DNA of 64,000 nt from S015-6 sp964479535 (GCA_964479535.1 CAYZMM010000001.1:310001-374000), one strand, 5' to 3'. Counted from the stretch's first letter, positions 1-8,495 are shown. A program made the numbers and translations. Notes: generated by a model not told the origin, from the letters alone.

Positions 1-1013
1 GAGAAGCCCTTGGTGCCGAGTTGGTAGCGGTCACAGATCCTCGTCGTGTGGTGGATGACCAGATCCTTGATGTCCATCTGGCGCTCCCGCAGGGGCGGCA
101 GCTCGATGGTCATGGCGCGAAGCCGGAAGAGCAGGTCGCTGCGAAACGTCCGCTGCCGGACCATCTCTTCCAGGCTTCGGTTCGTGGCGCACACGAGCCG
201 GAAGTCGCTCGCCACTTCCTGTTTTCCGCCGAGGGGACGAAACCGGCGTTCCTCCAGGACCCGGAGGAAGGCCTTCTGCATGGGCAGCGGCAGCTCCCCC
301 ACCTCATCCAGGAAGAGGGTCCCCCCGTCCGCCTGCTGGATCAGGCCGATCTGGCTCCTGTCCGCACCGGTGAAGGTCCCTTTCTCGTGACCGAGGAGCA
401 TGCTTTCCACAAGCGTTTCCGGGAGGATCGTGCAGTCCACCACGACAAAGTTCTTCCTCGCCCGTTCGCTGTTCTCGTGGATGGCCCGGGCGAACAACTC
501 CTTGCCCGTGCCCGTTTCTCCGAGGAGGAACACGTTTGTTTCGCTCAGGGCGGCTTTGGCGAGGAGCTCGATGCAGGCCTCCATCTGCGGGCTATCCCCG
601 ATGATGCCGTCCCGCTTGAGCACGATGGAGCGTTGCGAGGCCCGCTTCTCGTCACGGTACTGGAGGGCCCGAACGAGAGGAAGGGTGATCTGTTCCAGAG
701 GGGAAGGCTTCTCGATGTAGTGCCAGGCCCCGTTCCGGATCGCCAGCTCCGCCCCGTCCGGATTCCCCTGCGAGGTCATGATGATCACTTCGGGCGAAGA
801 AGGAGCCTCGCGGATCATGGGCAGAATGTCCAGCCCGTCTCCGTCCGGCAGGAGAACATCGAGGAAGACCACATCGAAGCTGCCCGACTGGGCCGTCTCC
901 AGCCCCTCCCTGATCGTGTGTGTCGAGGTCACAGCGTGCCCCAGCCGCCCGATCACGTTCGTGAGGAGCTTGCAGACCTTTTCTTCGTCGTCGATGATCA
1001 GAACGTTCGCCAT
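1..1013 (-). CDS. Sigma-54-dependent response regulator (NtrC type), 3' end beyond the window
   Basis: The 337 visible codons encode a receiver domain (about residues 3-115, IIDDEE start and FLDVLLPDGDG around the phospho-accepting Asp) followed by a sigma-54 AAA+ domain. Walker A GETGTGKE lies near residue 168, the sigma-54 contact loop reads GTFTGA near 210 instead of the usual GAFTGA, and Walker B GGTLFLDEVGEL lies near 230. The C-terminal part, where a Fis-type DNA-binding helix would be expected, is cut off by the left edge. Such proteins hydrolyse ATP to open sigma-54 promoters. At least six good -24/-12 sites lie in this window at flagellar and glycosyltransferase operons, so this is a plausible FlrC/FleR/FlgR-like flagellar activator, but the target set is inferred. 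The start is the ATG at 1013, directly before the receiver domain. Confidence 0.93.
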   Translation of the reverse strand, partial: MANVLIIDDEEKVCKLLTNVIGRLGHAVTSTHTIREGLETAQSGSFDVVFLDVLLPDGDGLDILPMIREAPSSPEVIIMTSQGNPDGAELAIRNGAWHYIEKPSPLEQITLPLVRALQYRDEKRASQRSIVLKRDGIIGDSPQMEACIELLAKAALSETNVFLLGETGTGKELFARAIHENSERARKNFVVVDCTILPETLVESMLLGHEKGTFTGADRSQIGLIQQADGGTLFLDEVGELPLPMQKAFLRVLEERRFRPLGGKQEVASDFRLVCATNRSLEEMVRQRTFRSDLLFRLRAMTIELPPLRERQMDIKDLVIHHTTRICDRYQLGTKGF

Positions 1014-1145
1014 CCGGACTCCCCGGCGATTTTCCGTCTTGTTGAGCAGAGACCCCGTACACATACATCGGATTCGAGGCCTCCCCTCTTTAGAAAGAGC
1101 AGTGCGTGATGCGGGAGCGGGCCGGCCGGGAACACACTCGGAGTC

Positions 1146-1162
1146 TTGGCGCAGAGTTTGCT
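1146..1162 (+). promoter_or_regulatory. Sigma-54 (-24/-12) promoter of flaG
   Basis: TTGGCGCAGAGTTTGCT has the invariant GG, exactly ten bases, then GC, with TTGCT at -12. Transcription would start near 1173, which places the upstream in-frame starts of flaG before the transcript and supports the ATG at 1211. Confidence 0.75.
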
Positions 1163-1210
1163 TGTTATCTGCTCGACACGGGTTTCACAACCACGGAAGG
1201 CCTCGAACGC

Positions 1211-1549
1211 ATGGACGCGATGACGGGCACGGCCCAGGCACCCACCACCTCGCCGCACGGGGCAGGAGCCCCCGGGTGCCACGACGCGGGTGCAGTGCGC
1301 GCGAGGTTCGCCCGACCCGATCCCCCCGCAGGTGCATCCGCCTCCCGCCGGGACACGCCCACGTCGCCCTCCCAAGGTCCCAATGTCCGCTTTCATCTGG
1401 AGTTTCGAAAGGATACAGGCAATCTCGTGGTCGAGGTTCGAGACCATCGAACCGGCGAGACGATCCGTCAGTTCCCCCCCGAGGCCCTTCTCGAAGCATG
1501 CCATCAGATGAAGGACCTCCGCGGCCTCCTCGTGAACGAAAGAGCCTAG
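1211..1549 (+). CDS. flaG: FlaG family flagellar protein
   Basis: This small protein (112 aa) has a low-complexity, Thr/Pro/Ala-rich N-terminus and a conserved FlaG C-terminus from about residue 58: FHLEFRKDTGNLVVEVRD, then RTGETIRQFPPEALLE. FlaG proteins affect filament length or flagellin assembly; their biochemical role is not settled. An in-frame start exists at 1106, but the sigma-54 promoter at 1146-1162 lies inside that extension, so ATG 1211 is chosen. The gene stands alone, far from fliC, fliD and fliS, and is divergent from the sigma-54 regulator gene. Confidence 0.88.
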   Translation: MDAMTGTAQAPTTSPHGAGAPGCHDAGAVRARFARPDPPAGASASRRDTPTSPSQGPNVRFHLEFRKDTGNLVVEVRDHRTGETIRQFPPEALLEACHQMKDLRGLLVNERA

Positions 1550-1574
1550 ACCGCATAGCACGAGCCAAACGCGT

Positions 1575-1603
1575 TTGACACGGCCCAGCCGGTTGATTAG
1601 CAT
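1575..1603 (+). promoter_or_regulatory. Sigma-70-type promoter of the lipoprotein-OmpA-rfaE2 operon
   Basis: A consensus TTGACA at 1575-1580 is followed after 17 bases by TAGCAT (four of six matches to TATAAT). It sits 31 bases before the start of the 1634 gene, in the only gap ahead of this three-gene operon. Confidence 0.5.
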
Positions 1604-1633
1604 CCTATGAAAACGCAACCACGGTAAGAGGAA

Positions 1634-1996
1634 ATGCTCGAGTCCTGTCCCACGAGACACAGCCATCGGGGCGAAACCGCGCGGATCTGCTTTCTCGCCC
1701 TGCTGGTGGCCGCTTCCCTGCTCTGGGGCTGCGAACTCTGGACCCTCGAGCAGGGCATCCGGCAGGTAGGTCGTGGAATCGACGAGGCGGAAGCCCTGGG
1801 CATGGAAGAAGCGGCCCTGTACCACCTGACCGTGGCGAGGCAGCTGCTGGACGCTGCCTCGAAACAGTACGAGCAGGCGGATTTTCCAGCCGCAACCCAG
1901 TTCCTCGATCAGTCGGAGAGACAGCTCGCCGTGGCCCGAAGGATTCATTCCATGAACCGGTCGGCTCCCCGGCCCGACCGGGGCGCACAGCGATAG
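1634..1996 (+). CDS. DUF4398-like lipoprotein
   Basis: A 120-residue protein with a lipoprotein signal: basic N-terminus, hydrophobic stretch, and lipobox LLWGC with the lipidated Cys near residue 33. The mature part is almost entirely helical and Ala/Glu/Gln-rich, matching the helical hairpin of DUF4398 proteins, which often precede OmpA-family genes. It is followed after nine bases by such a gene, so both probably act together at the outer membrane or peptidoglycan. A Shine-Dalgarno-like AAGAGGA precedes the ATG. The function is unknown. Confidence 0.75.
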   Translation: MLESCPTRHSHRGETARICFLALLVAASLLWGCELWTLEQGIRQVGRGIDEAEALGMEEAALYHLTVARQLLDAASKQYEQADFPAATQFLDQSERQLAVARRIHSMNRSAPRPDRGAQR

Positions 1997-2005
1997 GAGA
2001 CCTCC

Positions 2006-2803
2006 TTGCGGTTCTTCCCGGCCTTCGGGTGCCTGACCCTGCTCCTGCTCCTCGCCTTTCCCGCGGCGGTTCCGGCCTATCCGGATCCGGAGAAGCTTCG
2101 CGAAGAGATGGAACGGCTGGAGGAGTATCTGCGCAAGGCCCAGTCCGCAGAGGGTCCCCAGTGCGCCCCCGATTCCCTTGCCGCTGCGCAATCGTATCTC
2201 GCCCGTGCCAAGGAGGAGTTCCAGGAAAAGGACTTCTGGGCGGCGGAGGATGCGATCCGGCGGTGCGAGCAGGAGGCGGACGGTCTCTGGGCCAGGATCC
2301 TGGTCTGCGGCAAGGACCTCGACCGGGACGGTGTCCCGGACCGGAAGGATCGGTGCCGCGAGAATCCGGAAACGTACAACGACTACATGGACGAGGACGG
2401 ATGCCCGGACCAAATCCCCCGGAAGGCCGTGCTGACCGAGGACAAGATCGAAATCCTCGTGCCCATCGTTTTCGACGGGCAGACCCAGCAGCCCCTGCCG
2501 GATTCCTATGAGGTGCTCGCCGAGGTGGCGAAGATCATGGAGGAGAACCCTGGCTCCAGGTTCCAAATACGGGCTCACATGGACGATCGTATGCCTCCCG
2601 CCCAGGCCGAGCGCGTCACCGCGCAAAGGGCTGCCTCGGTCCAGTCCCTCCTCGTTCGTCTCGGTGTCCCGGACGAACGCCTGGATGCGGAAGGCAGGGG
2701 CAGCCGGGAGCCCGTGGCGACGAACGACTCTTCCTGGGGAAGGATGCTGAACCAGAGGATCGAATTCATCCGGATCCAGCAGCCGGAGGGTTCATCTCAA
2801 TGA
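2006..2803 (+). CDS. OmpA-family peptidoglycan-associated protein with calcium-type repeat
   Basis: The 265-residue product has a signal peptide (ends near PAAVPAYP), a helical DUF4398-like segment (about 28-95), a thrombospondin type-3-like acidic stretch (DLDRDGVPDRKDRCRENP and DYMDEDGCPD, about 105-140) and a C-terminal OmpA domain (about 150-262). OmpA-like domains bind diaminopimelate in peptidoglycan; the Asp/Asn-rich stretch is typical of calcium-binding linkers. The start is a TTG preceded by AGGAGA. It follows the lipoprotein gene and overlaps rfaE2 by four bases. There is no sign of a beta-barrel, so it is periplasmic or attached to the wall. Confidence 0.88.
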   Translation: MRFFPAFGCLTLLLLLAFPAAVPAYPDPEKLREEMERLEEYLRKAQSAEGPQCAPDSLAAAQSYLARAKEEFQEKDFWAAEDAIRRCEQEADGLWARILVCGKDLDRDGVPDRKDRCRENPETYNDYMDEDGCPDQIPRKAVLTEDKIEILVPIVFDGQTQQPLPDSYEVLAEVAKIMEENPGSRFQIRAHMDDRMPPAQAERVTAQRAASVQSLLVRLGVPDERLDAEGRGSREPVATNDSSWGRMLNQRIEFIRIQQPEGSSQ

Positions 2804-3288
2804 ACGGGAAGATTCGGTTCCTTCCGGTCCTTACGACCGAGCTCGCGGTCCGTCGAGACAAGGGCGAGAGGGTCGTCTTCACGAACGGCTGCTTCGATCT
2901 TCTCCACGTCGGGCACATCCGATACCTGCAGGCGGCGAGGCGGATGGCCGACCTCCTCGTGGTGGGGATCAACAGCGACGATTCGGTGCGTCGGCTGAAA
3001 GGGCCCTCACGGCCGGTGCAGACCGAGAGCGACCGCGCCGCAATCCTGGCGGCCCTCGCCTGCGTCGACTTCGTTGTCTCCTTCGACCAGGACACCCCGA
3101 TCGAACTGATCGAGGCCCTCAGGCCGGACGTGCTGGTGAAGGGAGCGGACTGGCCAATGGACCGGATCGTGGGGCGGGATGTCGTGGAGGGCTCCGGCGG
3201 AAGCGTGGCCACGATCCACTACGTGGAGGGAATCTCCACCTCCGGGCTGATCGAACGAATCTGTGAGGCGGGTGGGGCCGAAGCCTGA
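2800..3288 (+). CDS. rfaE2: D-glycero-beta-D-manno-heptose 1-phosphate adenylyltransferase
   Basis: This 162-residue nucleotidyltransferase makes ADP-heptose from heptose 1-phosphate and ATP, the last but one step to the LPS-core sugar donor. It corresponds to the C-terminal half of HldE, here a separate protein. Visible motifs are FTNGCFDLLHVGHIRYL (cytidylyltransferase HxGH signature), NSDDSVRRLKG and GISTSGLIERI. Its start overlaps the stop of the OmpA gene in an ATGA arrangement. The window also encodes two GT9 heptosyltransferase-like proteins at 21-26 kb, so its product could feed flagellin modification as well as LPS; that link is inference. Confidence 0.95.
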   Translation: MNGKIRFLPVLTTELAVRRDKGERVVFTNGCFDLLHVGHIRYLQAARRMADLLVVGINSDDSVRRLKGPSRPVQTESDRAAILAALACVDFVVSFDQDTPIELIEALRPDVLVKGADWPMDRIVGRDVVEGSGGSVATIHYVEGISTSGLIERICEAGGAEA

Positions 3289-3305
3289 TCGGGGCACCCG
3301 GCCCG

Positions 3306-4781
3306 TCACTCCGGGGCGCTCTCCTCCACGATGTCGACGAAGCCGGTGAGCCACCCCCCCACGAAGAGGCGGTTCTGCGCGGGGTCGGCCGCCAGGTGCC
3401 TGCCCCCGCCGGACACCGGAACCGCGCACATCGTCATTTCCGTGCCGGTGACGACGTCGAGGACCAGGATCTCCCCCCGGTAAGAATCGATTCCGTAGAC
3501 GAGACCGTCCTGCCGGACCGAAAGGTCCCAGATGCTCGAGCCGAGCAGGAAGTCCCTGCCGGGGCCTCCCAGCCAGTTCTTCGGGAGCACGAAGATCCTG
3601 GACTCGACGGTCCCGGAGGTCGTATCGAGACCGCCGGGGTTCATGACAACGTAGATTTCGCCCTCCTCCTGATTCAGGGCCATGGACCAGGCGGGCCAGA
3701 GACTCGACGGATCCTGCAGATTCCGAAGCCGAACGAAATCCAGGACGATCTCCGTCACCACGTCCAGCTTGATGACCTCGTTCAGCCCCCCGCACAGGAC
3801 GTAGACGAACCGGGGGTTGCCCGGATCGACCAGGACCTGGAGTGGGCTCACCCCCGCGGTGAGTCCGGGTACGAAGAGGCTCACCGGCCGAGCTTCACGG
3901 GTGTCCAGGTCGAGGATGAAGATTCTCGGCCCCCTCGAGTCCGTTACATAGACCTCGTTCCGTGCGCCGTTCACGGCGACGTCGCCCGGAGACGTCCTGC
4001 CCAGCTCCCCGGTCGGGTTCAACAGGATCGTGTCGTACAGCACGTGGTCCTGATCGATCAGGTGGAGGGCCTGAAGGGCGGAGTCGGCAACGAGCATCTC
4101 GACGCCGTCCGGGGCGGCGGCCACGCCAGCTGGCTGGACGAGTACTTCCGGGACTTCGATCTCCGGTTCGACCACGGCCCCTGCCTCCACATCGATGACC
4201 GTCACCTTGTTATCTCCCGGACTCGTCACGTAGAGAAACCTGCCGTCCCCCGTCAGGGCCATGTCGCGGGGCGAGACGCCCACCTGCACATGGCGTGTCC
4301 AGGACGTGGGAATCCCGTCCGGGCAGACCACATTCAGGTAGGCGTGCCTCCTCCCCCGGAGCGATACGGTGTCCTGCTCCGCGGAGACCACGTCCAGCAG
4401 CAGGCTCACCTTCCCCGGAGCCGCGGTGGAGACGACCTTCAGCCCGGTAAACACGTGCACGCGGGACCCCAGGCCCGGCACGGCCACCCGGGCGGGGCTC
4501 TCGCGCCAGCCGTCCCCGGAGATCCGGAGGCGCAGGAAGAAGGGGTCCCCGGTCAGCGCCACGACACGGTACCGGACCGCCACCCGGACTTCCTCGCCGG
4601 GCAGGAAATCCGTTTTCGCCTGGTTGTCGCCGCCCAGGATGGAAACGTCCTCGAAGACCACGTCGATGTCCGCGCCCGGAGCTGCGTGGGGGAACAGGAA
4701 AAGGACCGCCAGAGCGAATCCACAGAGCAGGGGCCGCAACTTCGGGCCGCCTTTCATGGGGGGCTTCCTCGTAGACGTCAT
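3306..4781 (-). CDS. Secreted YVTN-type beta-propeller protein
   Basis: The 491-residue protein has a basic N-terminus and signal peptide (LLCGFALAVLFLFPHAAPGA, about 17-37), an Ig-like or strand-rich domain (about 38-150) and a beta-propeller of NHL/YncE type. Repeats include MALTGDGRFLYVTSPGDNKVTV, VAVNGARNEVYVTDSRG and LAADPAQNRLFVGGW. Propellers of this kind are usually extracytoplasmic binding or scaffold proteins; no ligand can be named. It follows the lipoprotein gene at 4800 after 18 bases and probably shares its promoter. The real start may be the internal Met nine codons in. It is convergent with rfaE2. Confidence 0.8.
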   Translation of the reverse strand: MTSTRKPPMKGGPKLRPLLCGFALAVLFLFPHAAPGADIDVVFEDVSILGGDNQAKTDFLPGEEVRVAVRYRVVALTGDPFFLRLRISGDGWRESPARVAVPGLGSRVHVFTGLKVVSTAAPGKVSLLLDVVSAEQDTVSLRGRRHAYLNVVCPDGIPTSWTRHVQVGVSPRDMALTGDGRFLYVTSPGDNKVTVIDVEAGAVVEPEIEVPEVLVQPAGVAAAPDGVEMLVADSALQALHLIDQDHVLYDTILLNPTGELGRTSPGDVAVNGARNEVYVTDSRGPRIFILDLDTREARPVSLFVPGLTAGVSPLQVLVDPGNPRFVYVLCGGLNEVIKLDVVTEIVLDFVRLRNLQDPSSLWPAWSMALNQEEGEIYVVMNPGGLDTTSGTVESRIFVLPKNWLGGPGRDFLLGSSIWDLSVRQDGLVYGIDSYRGEILVLDVVTGTEMTMCAVPVSGGGRHLAADPAQNRLFVGGWLTGFVDIVEESAPE

Positions 4782-4799
4782 TCGCTTCTTCGCTTCGTG

Positions 4800-5243
4800 C
4801 TATCCGCCCTCCGGGGCGGCGTAGATTTCATACTCCGCGCGCAGCACGTTCGAGACGAGTCCGCGGCCGTCCGTGGCCGACAACCGTACTGCGTACTCAC
4901 CGATGGGACAGTCGGTGTCAATCTCCACCAGGAAGGGAATCTCTCCGGTCTTGGTCCTTTCCCGATCCTCTTGAACCACATCGTACTTGTTGACATAGGC
5001 ACCTTCGCAGTCCTGCCAACCGACGGTGAGGATCGCAAGATCCCCATCCGGATCCTGGAAGCCGACGGTGCCGATCATCACAGGATTATCGCCTCGGTAT
5101 TTGAACCCGGACATATATTCCGGACTCTGGTACCGAAGGTCCGTGAGGACCGGGGGCGAGCCTTCCTCGTCCCCGCATCCCGGCAACAGGAGAAGGAGGA
5201 GAAGGGAGAGCATGCATACTGTCCTCCGCCCCTTGCCTGCCAC
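4800..5243 (-). CDS. Small lipoprotein of unknown function
   Basis: A lipoprotein with the hydrophobic run MLSLLLLLLLPGC, whose Cys is the likely lipidation site, and an Ig-like strand-rich mature part (about 125 residues). The frame is open up to an ATG at 5324. A start at GTG 5243 gives a normal signal peptide with basic residues (AGKGRRTVC) in front of the hydrophobic core and is preferred; ATG 5213 and ATG 5279 are alternatives. It is the first gene after a perfect consensus promoter at 5365-5392 and is followed by the beta-propeller gene, suggesting a surface-exposed pair. No family was recognised. Confidence 0.65.
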   Translation of the reverse strand: MAGKGRRTVCMLSLLLLLLLPGCGDEEGSPPVLTDLRYQSPEYMSGFKYRGDNPVMIGTVGFQDPDGDLAILTVGWQDCEGAYVNKYDVVQEDRERTKTGEIPFLVEIDTDCPIGEYAVRLSATDGRGLVSNVLRAEYEIYAAPEGG

Positions 5244-5364
5244 AATCGACAGCTGTTCGAAACCGGAATAACCGCCCATGGCCGGAGACCTCGCTCTACG
5301 CTGCTCGAATCGGCTACCATGCATGCTTCATTGTAGCGACTCGAGGGAGCCTCTGCCAAGGAGC

Positions 5365-5392
5365 ATTATAGAGGAGAGACTTTGCATGTCAA
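5365..5392 (-). promoter_or_regulatory. Perfect consensus sigma-70 promoter of the lipoprotein/propeller operon
   Basis: On the minus strand TTGACA (5392-5387) and TATAAT (5370-5365) are both exact, separated by 16 bases. Transcription would start near 5358 and enter the lipoprotein and beta-propeller genes. Confidence 0.8.
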
Positions 5393-5442
5393 TACGGTGT
5401 TCTATCAACGCCGAGGGGTCGATCGGAAGGGTGCTGTCGGGC

Positions 5443-8235
5443 TCAGACATTCGCCAGGGCTTGCTGAATGGCCTCTTCTAGGTCCCCTTTCAGGGTCGGC
5501 TTCATGAGCATGTCCCGAATACCGATTGCCCGCGCCTTTTCCAGATCCACGCTCTCACTGAAACCGGTGCAGAGGAGGATGGGGATGTGGGGCCGGATTC
5601 GGAGAATCTCCCTGGCCATGTCGGTGCCCGTCAGGCCGGGCATGGTCATGTCCGTGATGACGATGTCGAAACCGGCCGGGTTTTCACGGAAGGACTCGAG
5701 GGCTTCCCGGCTGCTCGTCAGGGCCGTGACCTCGTGGCCAAGCCTTCTGAGCAGCTGGCTGTGGAGCTTCACCAGGGATCCTTCATCGTCGACGTACAGG
5801 ACTCTTGCTGACCGGGGTGCAGCGCACGGTTCCCCCACTTCAGAGGAAGCCGTCGCTGGCTCGTCGGATTCTGGCAGGAGAACCGTGAACCGTGTGCCCT
5901 GCCCCACGGCGCTTTCCACCCGGATGGCACCGCTGTGGGCCTTGACGATGCCGTGGACCACCGCCAGCCCCATACCGGTGCCCTCCCCGTGTCCCTTGGT
6001 CGTGAAAAAGGGCTCGAAGATACGGTCCTGGGTGGCGGAGTCCATACCATGGCCCGTGTCGTTGACCGTCAGGGTGAGATAGGTTCCGGGAGGCAACTCC
6101 GGATACAGGGACCGGGAACGGGTGTCCAGGGTCTGCCGGCTCAGGCCTACAACGAGTTCGCCTCCGTGCTCCATCATGGCATGCCCTGCGTTCGTGCACA
6201 GGTTGATCAGGATCTGGTAGATTCCGGTGGGGTCGCCCGAGACCCTGCCGGACTGCAGACGAAGGTCTTCCCGAAGCTGGATCGTGGTCGGCAGGGAAGC
6301 GCGAAGAAACGGGAGGAATTCCTTGATGATATTGACCAGATCCACGTCCTTTGTCCCCTGTTCTGCGTGGCGACTGAAGGTGAGGATCTTGCCTGCCAGG
6401 TCCCGCCCGCGCTTTCCTGCAGTGATCACCTCATCCAGGAGGGCCCGAACCGAATCGTTCGCGTCCACCTCCTGACAGAGCAGCTCTGCGTACCCCAGTA
6501 TGATCTGAAGGATGTTGTTGAAATCGTGCGCGATCCCCCCGGCCAGGGTGCCGATCGCCTCCATCTTCTGGGACTCATGGAGCTGCCGCTCGAGGCTCTT
6601 CCTCTCGGTGATGTCCCGGGCGAAATTCAGGGTGGCGGGCCTTCCTCTCCAGACGATCCGCGTACCCCCAACCTCCACCCACAAGCACCCCCCCTTCTTG
6701 TCGATGACCCGGAAGGTATGAATAGACCCGTCTTCCAGCCCCTCTAGCCTTTTCCGATGCACCTCCAGCACCCGATCCCTGTCCTCCGGGTGAACCAGGT
6801 CGATGAAGGGCACCCGGGGCAGAGTCTCCCGGTCGTACCCGGTGATCGATGCAACCACCGGGTTGGCAAACTTGATGAGCCCGTCCTGGGAGATGAACAT
6901 CCCGTCGATGGTGTTCTCCACAACGAGCCGGTACTTCTCCTCAGAGTTGCGGAGGGCGTCCTCGACATGCTTGCGCTCCGTGATGTCCCGCGTAACGCCC
7001 AGAACCCGCTCCGGCTTTCCGCTCTCATCCCGCAGGAAAGAGGCGGTGATCTCGGTCCAGACCCGGTGTCCGTCCTTTCGGATCTGTTCGACCTCGACCA
7101 CTTTCGACCGGTCCGTCGACGCCCCCGGTTCTCCCTCCGTGCGGAGCTCTTCCTCGATCACACGGGACATGAACTCGAGGGATTCCTCTGTGAGAGGAAA
7201 CCCGGCGTCCAGTGCGATCATCTCCTCGGGACGATACCCGAGAATCTTCTCCACGGACGGGCTCGTGTATATCATCTTCCGGTCACTGAGCCGCATGATC
7301 CAGATGTTGTCCGAGACGTTGTCCGCGATGATCCGGTATTGCTCTTCCCTTTCCCGGAGCACTTCTTCCGTCCGTCTGCGTTCGGCGATTTCCCGCTCCA
7401 GCCGTTGATTGGTACGCCGCAGTTCCGCCGTCTGCTCCCGGACCCGGTCCTCGAGCATGGTCCGGTAGACCTCCAGTTCCTCTTCCGCCCTCTTCCTGGC
7501 GCTGACGTCCCAGAACATGCCGAGGATCCCCTTCATGCTCCCCTCTGCATCACGGACAGGGGTCTTCACCATCTGCAACCAAAGGCCTTCTCCGTGCAGA
7601 CCGTATTTCTCTTCCGTGGTGAACGTCTCACCCGAGGTGAGAACCTGCTCGTCTACATCGCGGAATGCCTCGGCCATATCCGGGGGAAAGAAGTCGTGGT
7701 CCGTCTTCCCGGCGATCTCCTCTGCCCTGATTCCCAGGTCGCGGGCATACACAGCGTTGCAGGAGATGTAGACCGACTCGCAGTCCTTGTAGAAGATCCG
7801 CTGCGGCAGCGCCTCCAGCAGGGTCCTGTATCGCCTTTCGCTCTCTTCGAGGATCTTCTCGCTCCGCCGCCCATCCACCGCCATCTGCAGGGCCGCGTGA
7901 AGCCCGTCCGACCGGAAGGGCTTGAGCACATACCCCTGCGCAGAACTCGCCTTGGCCCGATCGAGGAGTTCCTCTTCCGCACTTCCGGTCAGATACACAA
8001 CGGGGGTCTTCCGCGCGTCCCGGATCCGGGTCGCCGCCTCGATCCCGTCGATCTCGCCCGGCAGCCCGATGTCCATCAACACCAGATCAGGCTCCACGGC
8101 CTGCGTCATCACGATTGCTTCCTCACCGGAAGCGGCGCTGGCAGCGACTTCGTAGTTCAGAGCGTCCAGCGTCATCCGGAGGCTCTCGACTACGGCAGGT
8201 TCGTCATCTACAACCAGAACGCGTATTCGTTCCAT
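5443..8235 (-). CDS. Hybrid sensor histidine kinase: REC-PAS-PAS-PAS-HisKA-HATPase-REC
   Basis: The 930-residue soluble kinase starts with a receiver domain (residues about 4-120, LVLMDIGLP), then three PAS domains separated by coiled coils (about 130-255, 300-430, 440-560), a histidine kinase core with H-box GGIAHDFNNILQ, N-box NLCTNAGHAM, G-boxes DTGHGMD and GTGMGLAVVHGIV, and a C-terminal receiver (VITDMTMPGLTGTDM). No membrane segment is present, so it senses an intracellular signal. The N-terminal receiver implies input from another kinase, and the C-terminal one a phosphorelay. The preferred start is the ATG at 8235, preceded by GGGGACGAGGA. A sigma-28-type promoter lies upstream, linking it to the late flagellar class. 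Output partners are not evident. Confidence 0.93.
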   Translation of the reverse strand: MERIRVLVVDDEPAVVESLRMTLDALNYEVAASAASGEEAIVMTQAVEPDLVLMDIGLPGEIDGIEAATRIRDARKTPVVYLTGSAEEELLDRAKASSAQGYVLKPFRSDGLHAALQMAVDGRRSEKILEESERRYRTLLEALPQRIFYKDCESVYISCNAVYARDLGIRAEEIAGKTDHDFFPPDMAEAFRDVDEQVLTSGETFTTEEKYGLHGEGLWLQMVKTPVRDAEGSMKGILGMFWDVSARKRAEEELEVYRTMLEDRVREQTAELRRTNQRLEREIAERRRTEEVLREREEQYRIIADNVSDNIWIMRLSDRKMIYTSPSVEKILGYRPEEMIALDAGFPLTEESLEFMSRVIEEELRTEGEPGASTDRSKVVEVEQIRKDGHRVWTEITASFLRDESGKPERVLGVTRDITERKHVEDALRNSEEKYRLVVENTIDGMFISQDGLIKFANPVVASITGYDRETLPRVPFIDLVHPEDRDRVLEVHRKRLEGLEDGSIHTFRVIDKKGGCLWVEVGGTRIVWRGRPATLNFARDITERKSLERQLHESQKMEAIGTLAGGIAHDFNNILQIILGYAELLCQEVDANDSVRALLDEVITAGKRGRDLAGKILTFSRHAEQGTKDVDLVNIIKEFLPFLRASLPTTIQLREDLRLQSGRVSGDPTGIYQILINLCTNAGHAMMEHGGELVVGLSRQTLDTRSRSLYPELPPGTYLTLTVNDTGHGMDSATQDRIFEPFFTTKGHGEGTGMGLAVVHGIVKAHSGAIRVESAVGQGTRFTVLLPESDEPATASSEVGEPCAAPRSARVLYVDDEGSLVKLHSQLLRRLGHEVTALTSSREALESFRENPAGFDIVITDMTMPGLTGTDMAREILRIRPHIPILLCTGFSESVDLEKARAIGIRDMLMKPTLKGDLEEAIQQALANV

Positions 8236-8271
8236 TCCTCGTCCCCTCCCCGGCACCGGGGTTTGGCCGTC

Positions 8272-8298
8272 TTATCGGCCGATTCGCGACAAAGGTTG
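8272..8298 (-). promoter_or_regulatory. Sigma-28 (FliA)-type promoter of the hybrid kinase
   Basis: The minus strand reads CAACCTTT, 11 bases, then GCCGATAA. The -10 element is the exact FliA consensus and the spacing is canonical; the -35 matches TAAAGTTT at five of eight positions. The predicted start is near 8262, 27 bases before the kinase ATG. Confidence 0.6.
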
Positions 8299-8396
8299 AT
8301 GCGGTCATCGTCAAGGGTCGCCTTCTTCCCTGTCACGACGTTGACGATTCCGGGGCGGGACGGCATTGGATCCGTTGGAATTACAGGCAGTTGGAA

Positions 8397-8413
8397 CTGG
8401 TATGGTCCTTGCA
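8397..8413 (+). promoter_or_regulatory. Sigma-54 promoter of the plus-strand modification operon
   Basis: CTGGTATGGTCCTTGCA has GG, ten bases, GC, and matches the YTGGYAYR-N4-TTGCW consensus throughout. The start of transcription would be near 8424, ahead of the sulfotransferase gene at 8496. Confidence 0.8.
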
Positions 8414-8495
8414 GTTCCTCCGGTCATCCGTAGAATTCTGTTTCCCGCGTTTTGCCTGCAGGGGGAGACGAAAGGCGCACGAAAAGGACGACGCA

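Noticed and set aside
1106..1210. Earlier in-frame start of flaG
   Set aside because: The sigma-54 promoter lies within this extension and the transcript would begin after it.
998..2626. Minus-strand open frame across flaG, the lipoprotein and the OmpA gene
   Set aside because: Three recognisable plus-strand proteins with their own start signals occupy this region.
3396..5336. Long open frame on the plus strand opposite the beta-propeller and lipoprotein genes
   Set aside because: It is a mirror of real genes in GC-rich DNA; the minus-strand products have signal peptides, repeats and a promoter, and the plus translation is Arg/Pro/His-rich without motifs.
6757..8433. Open frame opposite the hybrid kinase
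   Set aside because: The minus strand encodes clear PAS, HisKA and receiver motifs; the opposite translation has none.
8115..8495. Upstream extension of the sulfotransferase frame
   Set aside because: It runs into the divergent kinase gene and across the sigma-54 promoter; GTG 8496 has a ribosome binding site.
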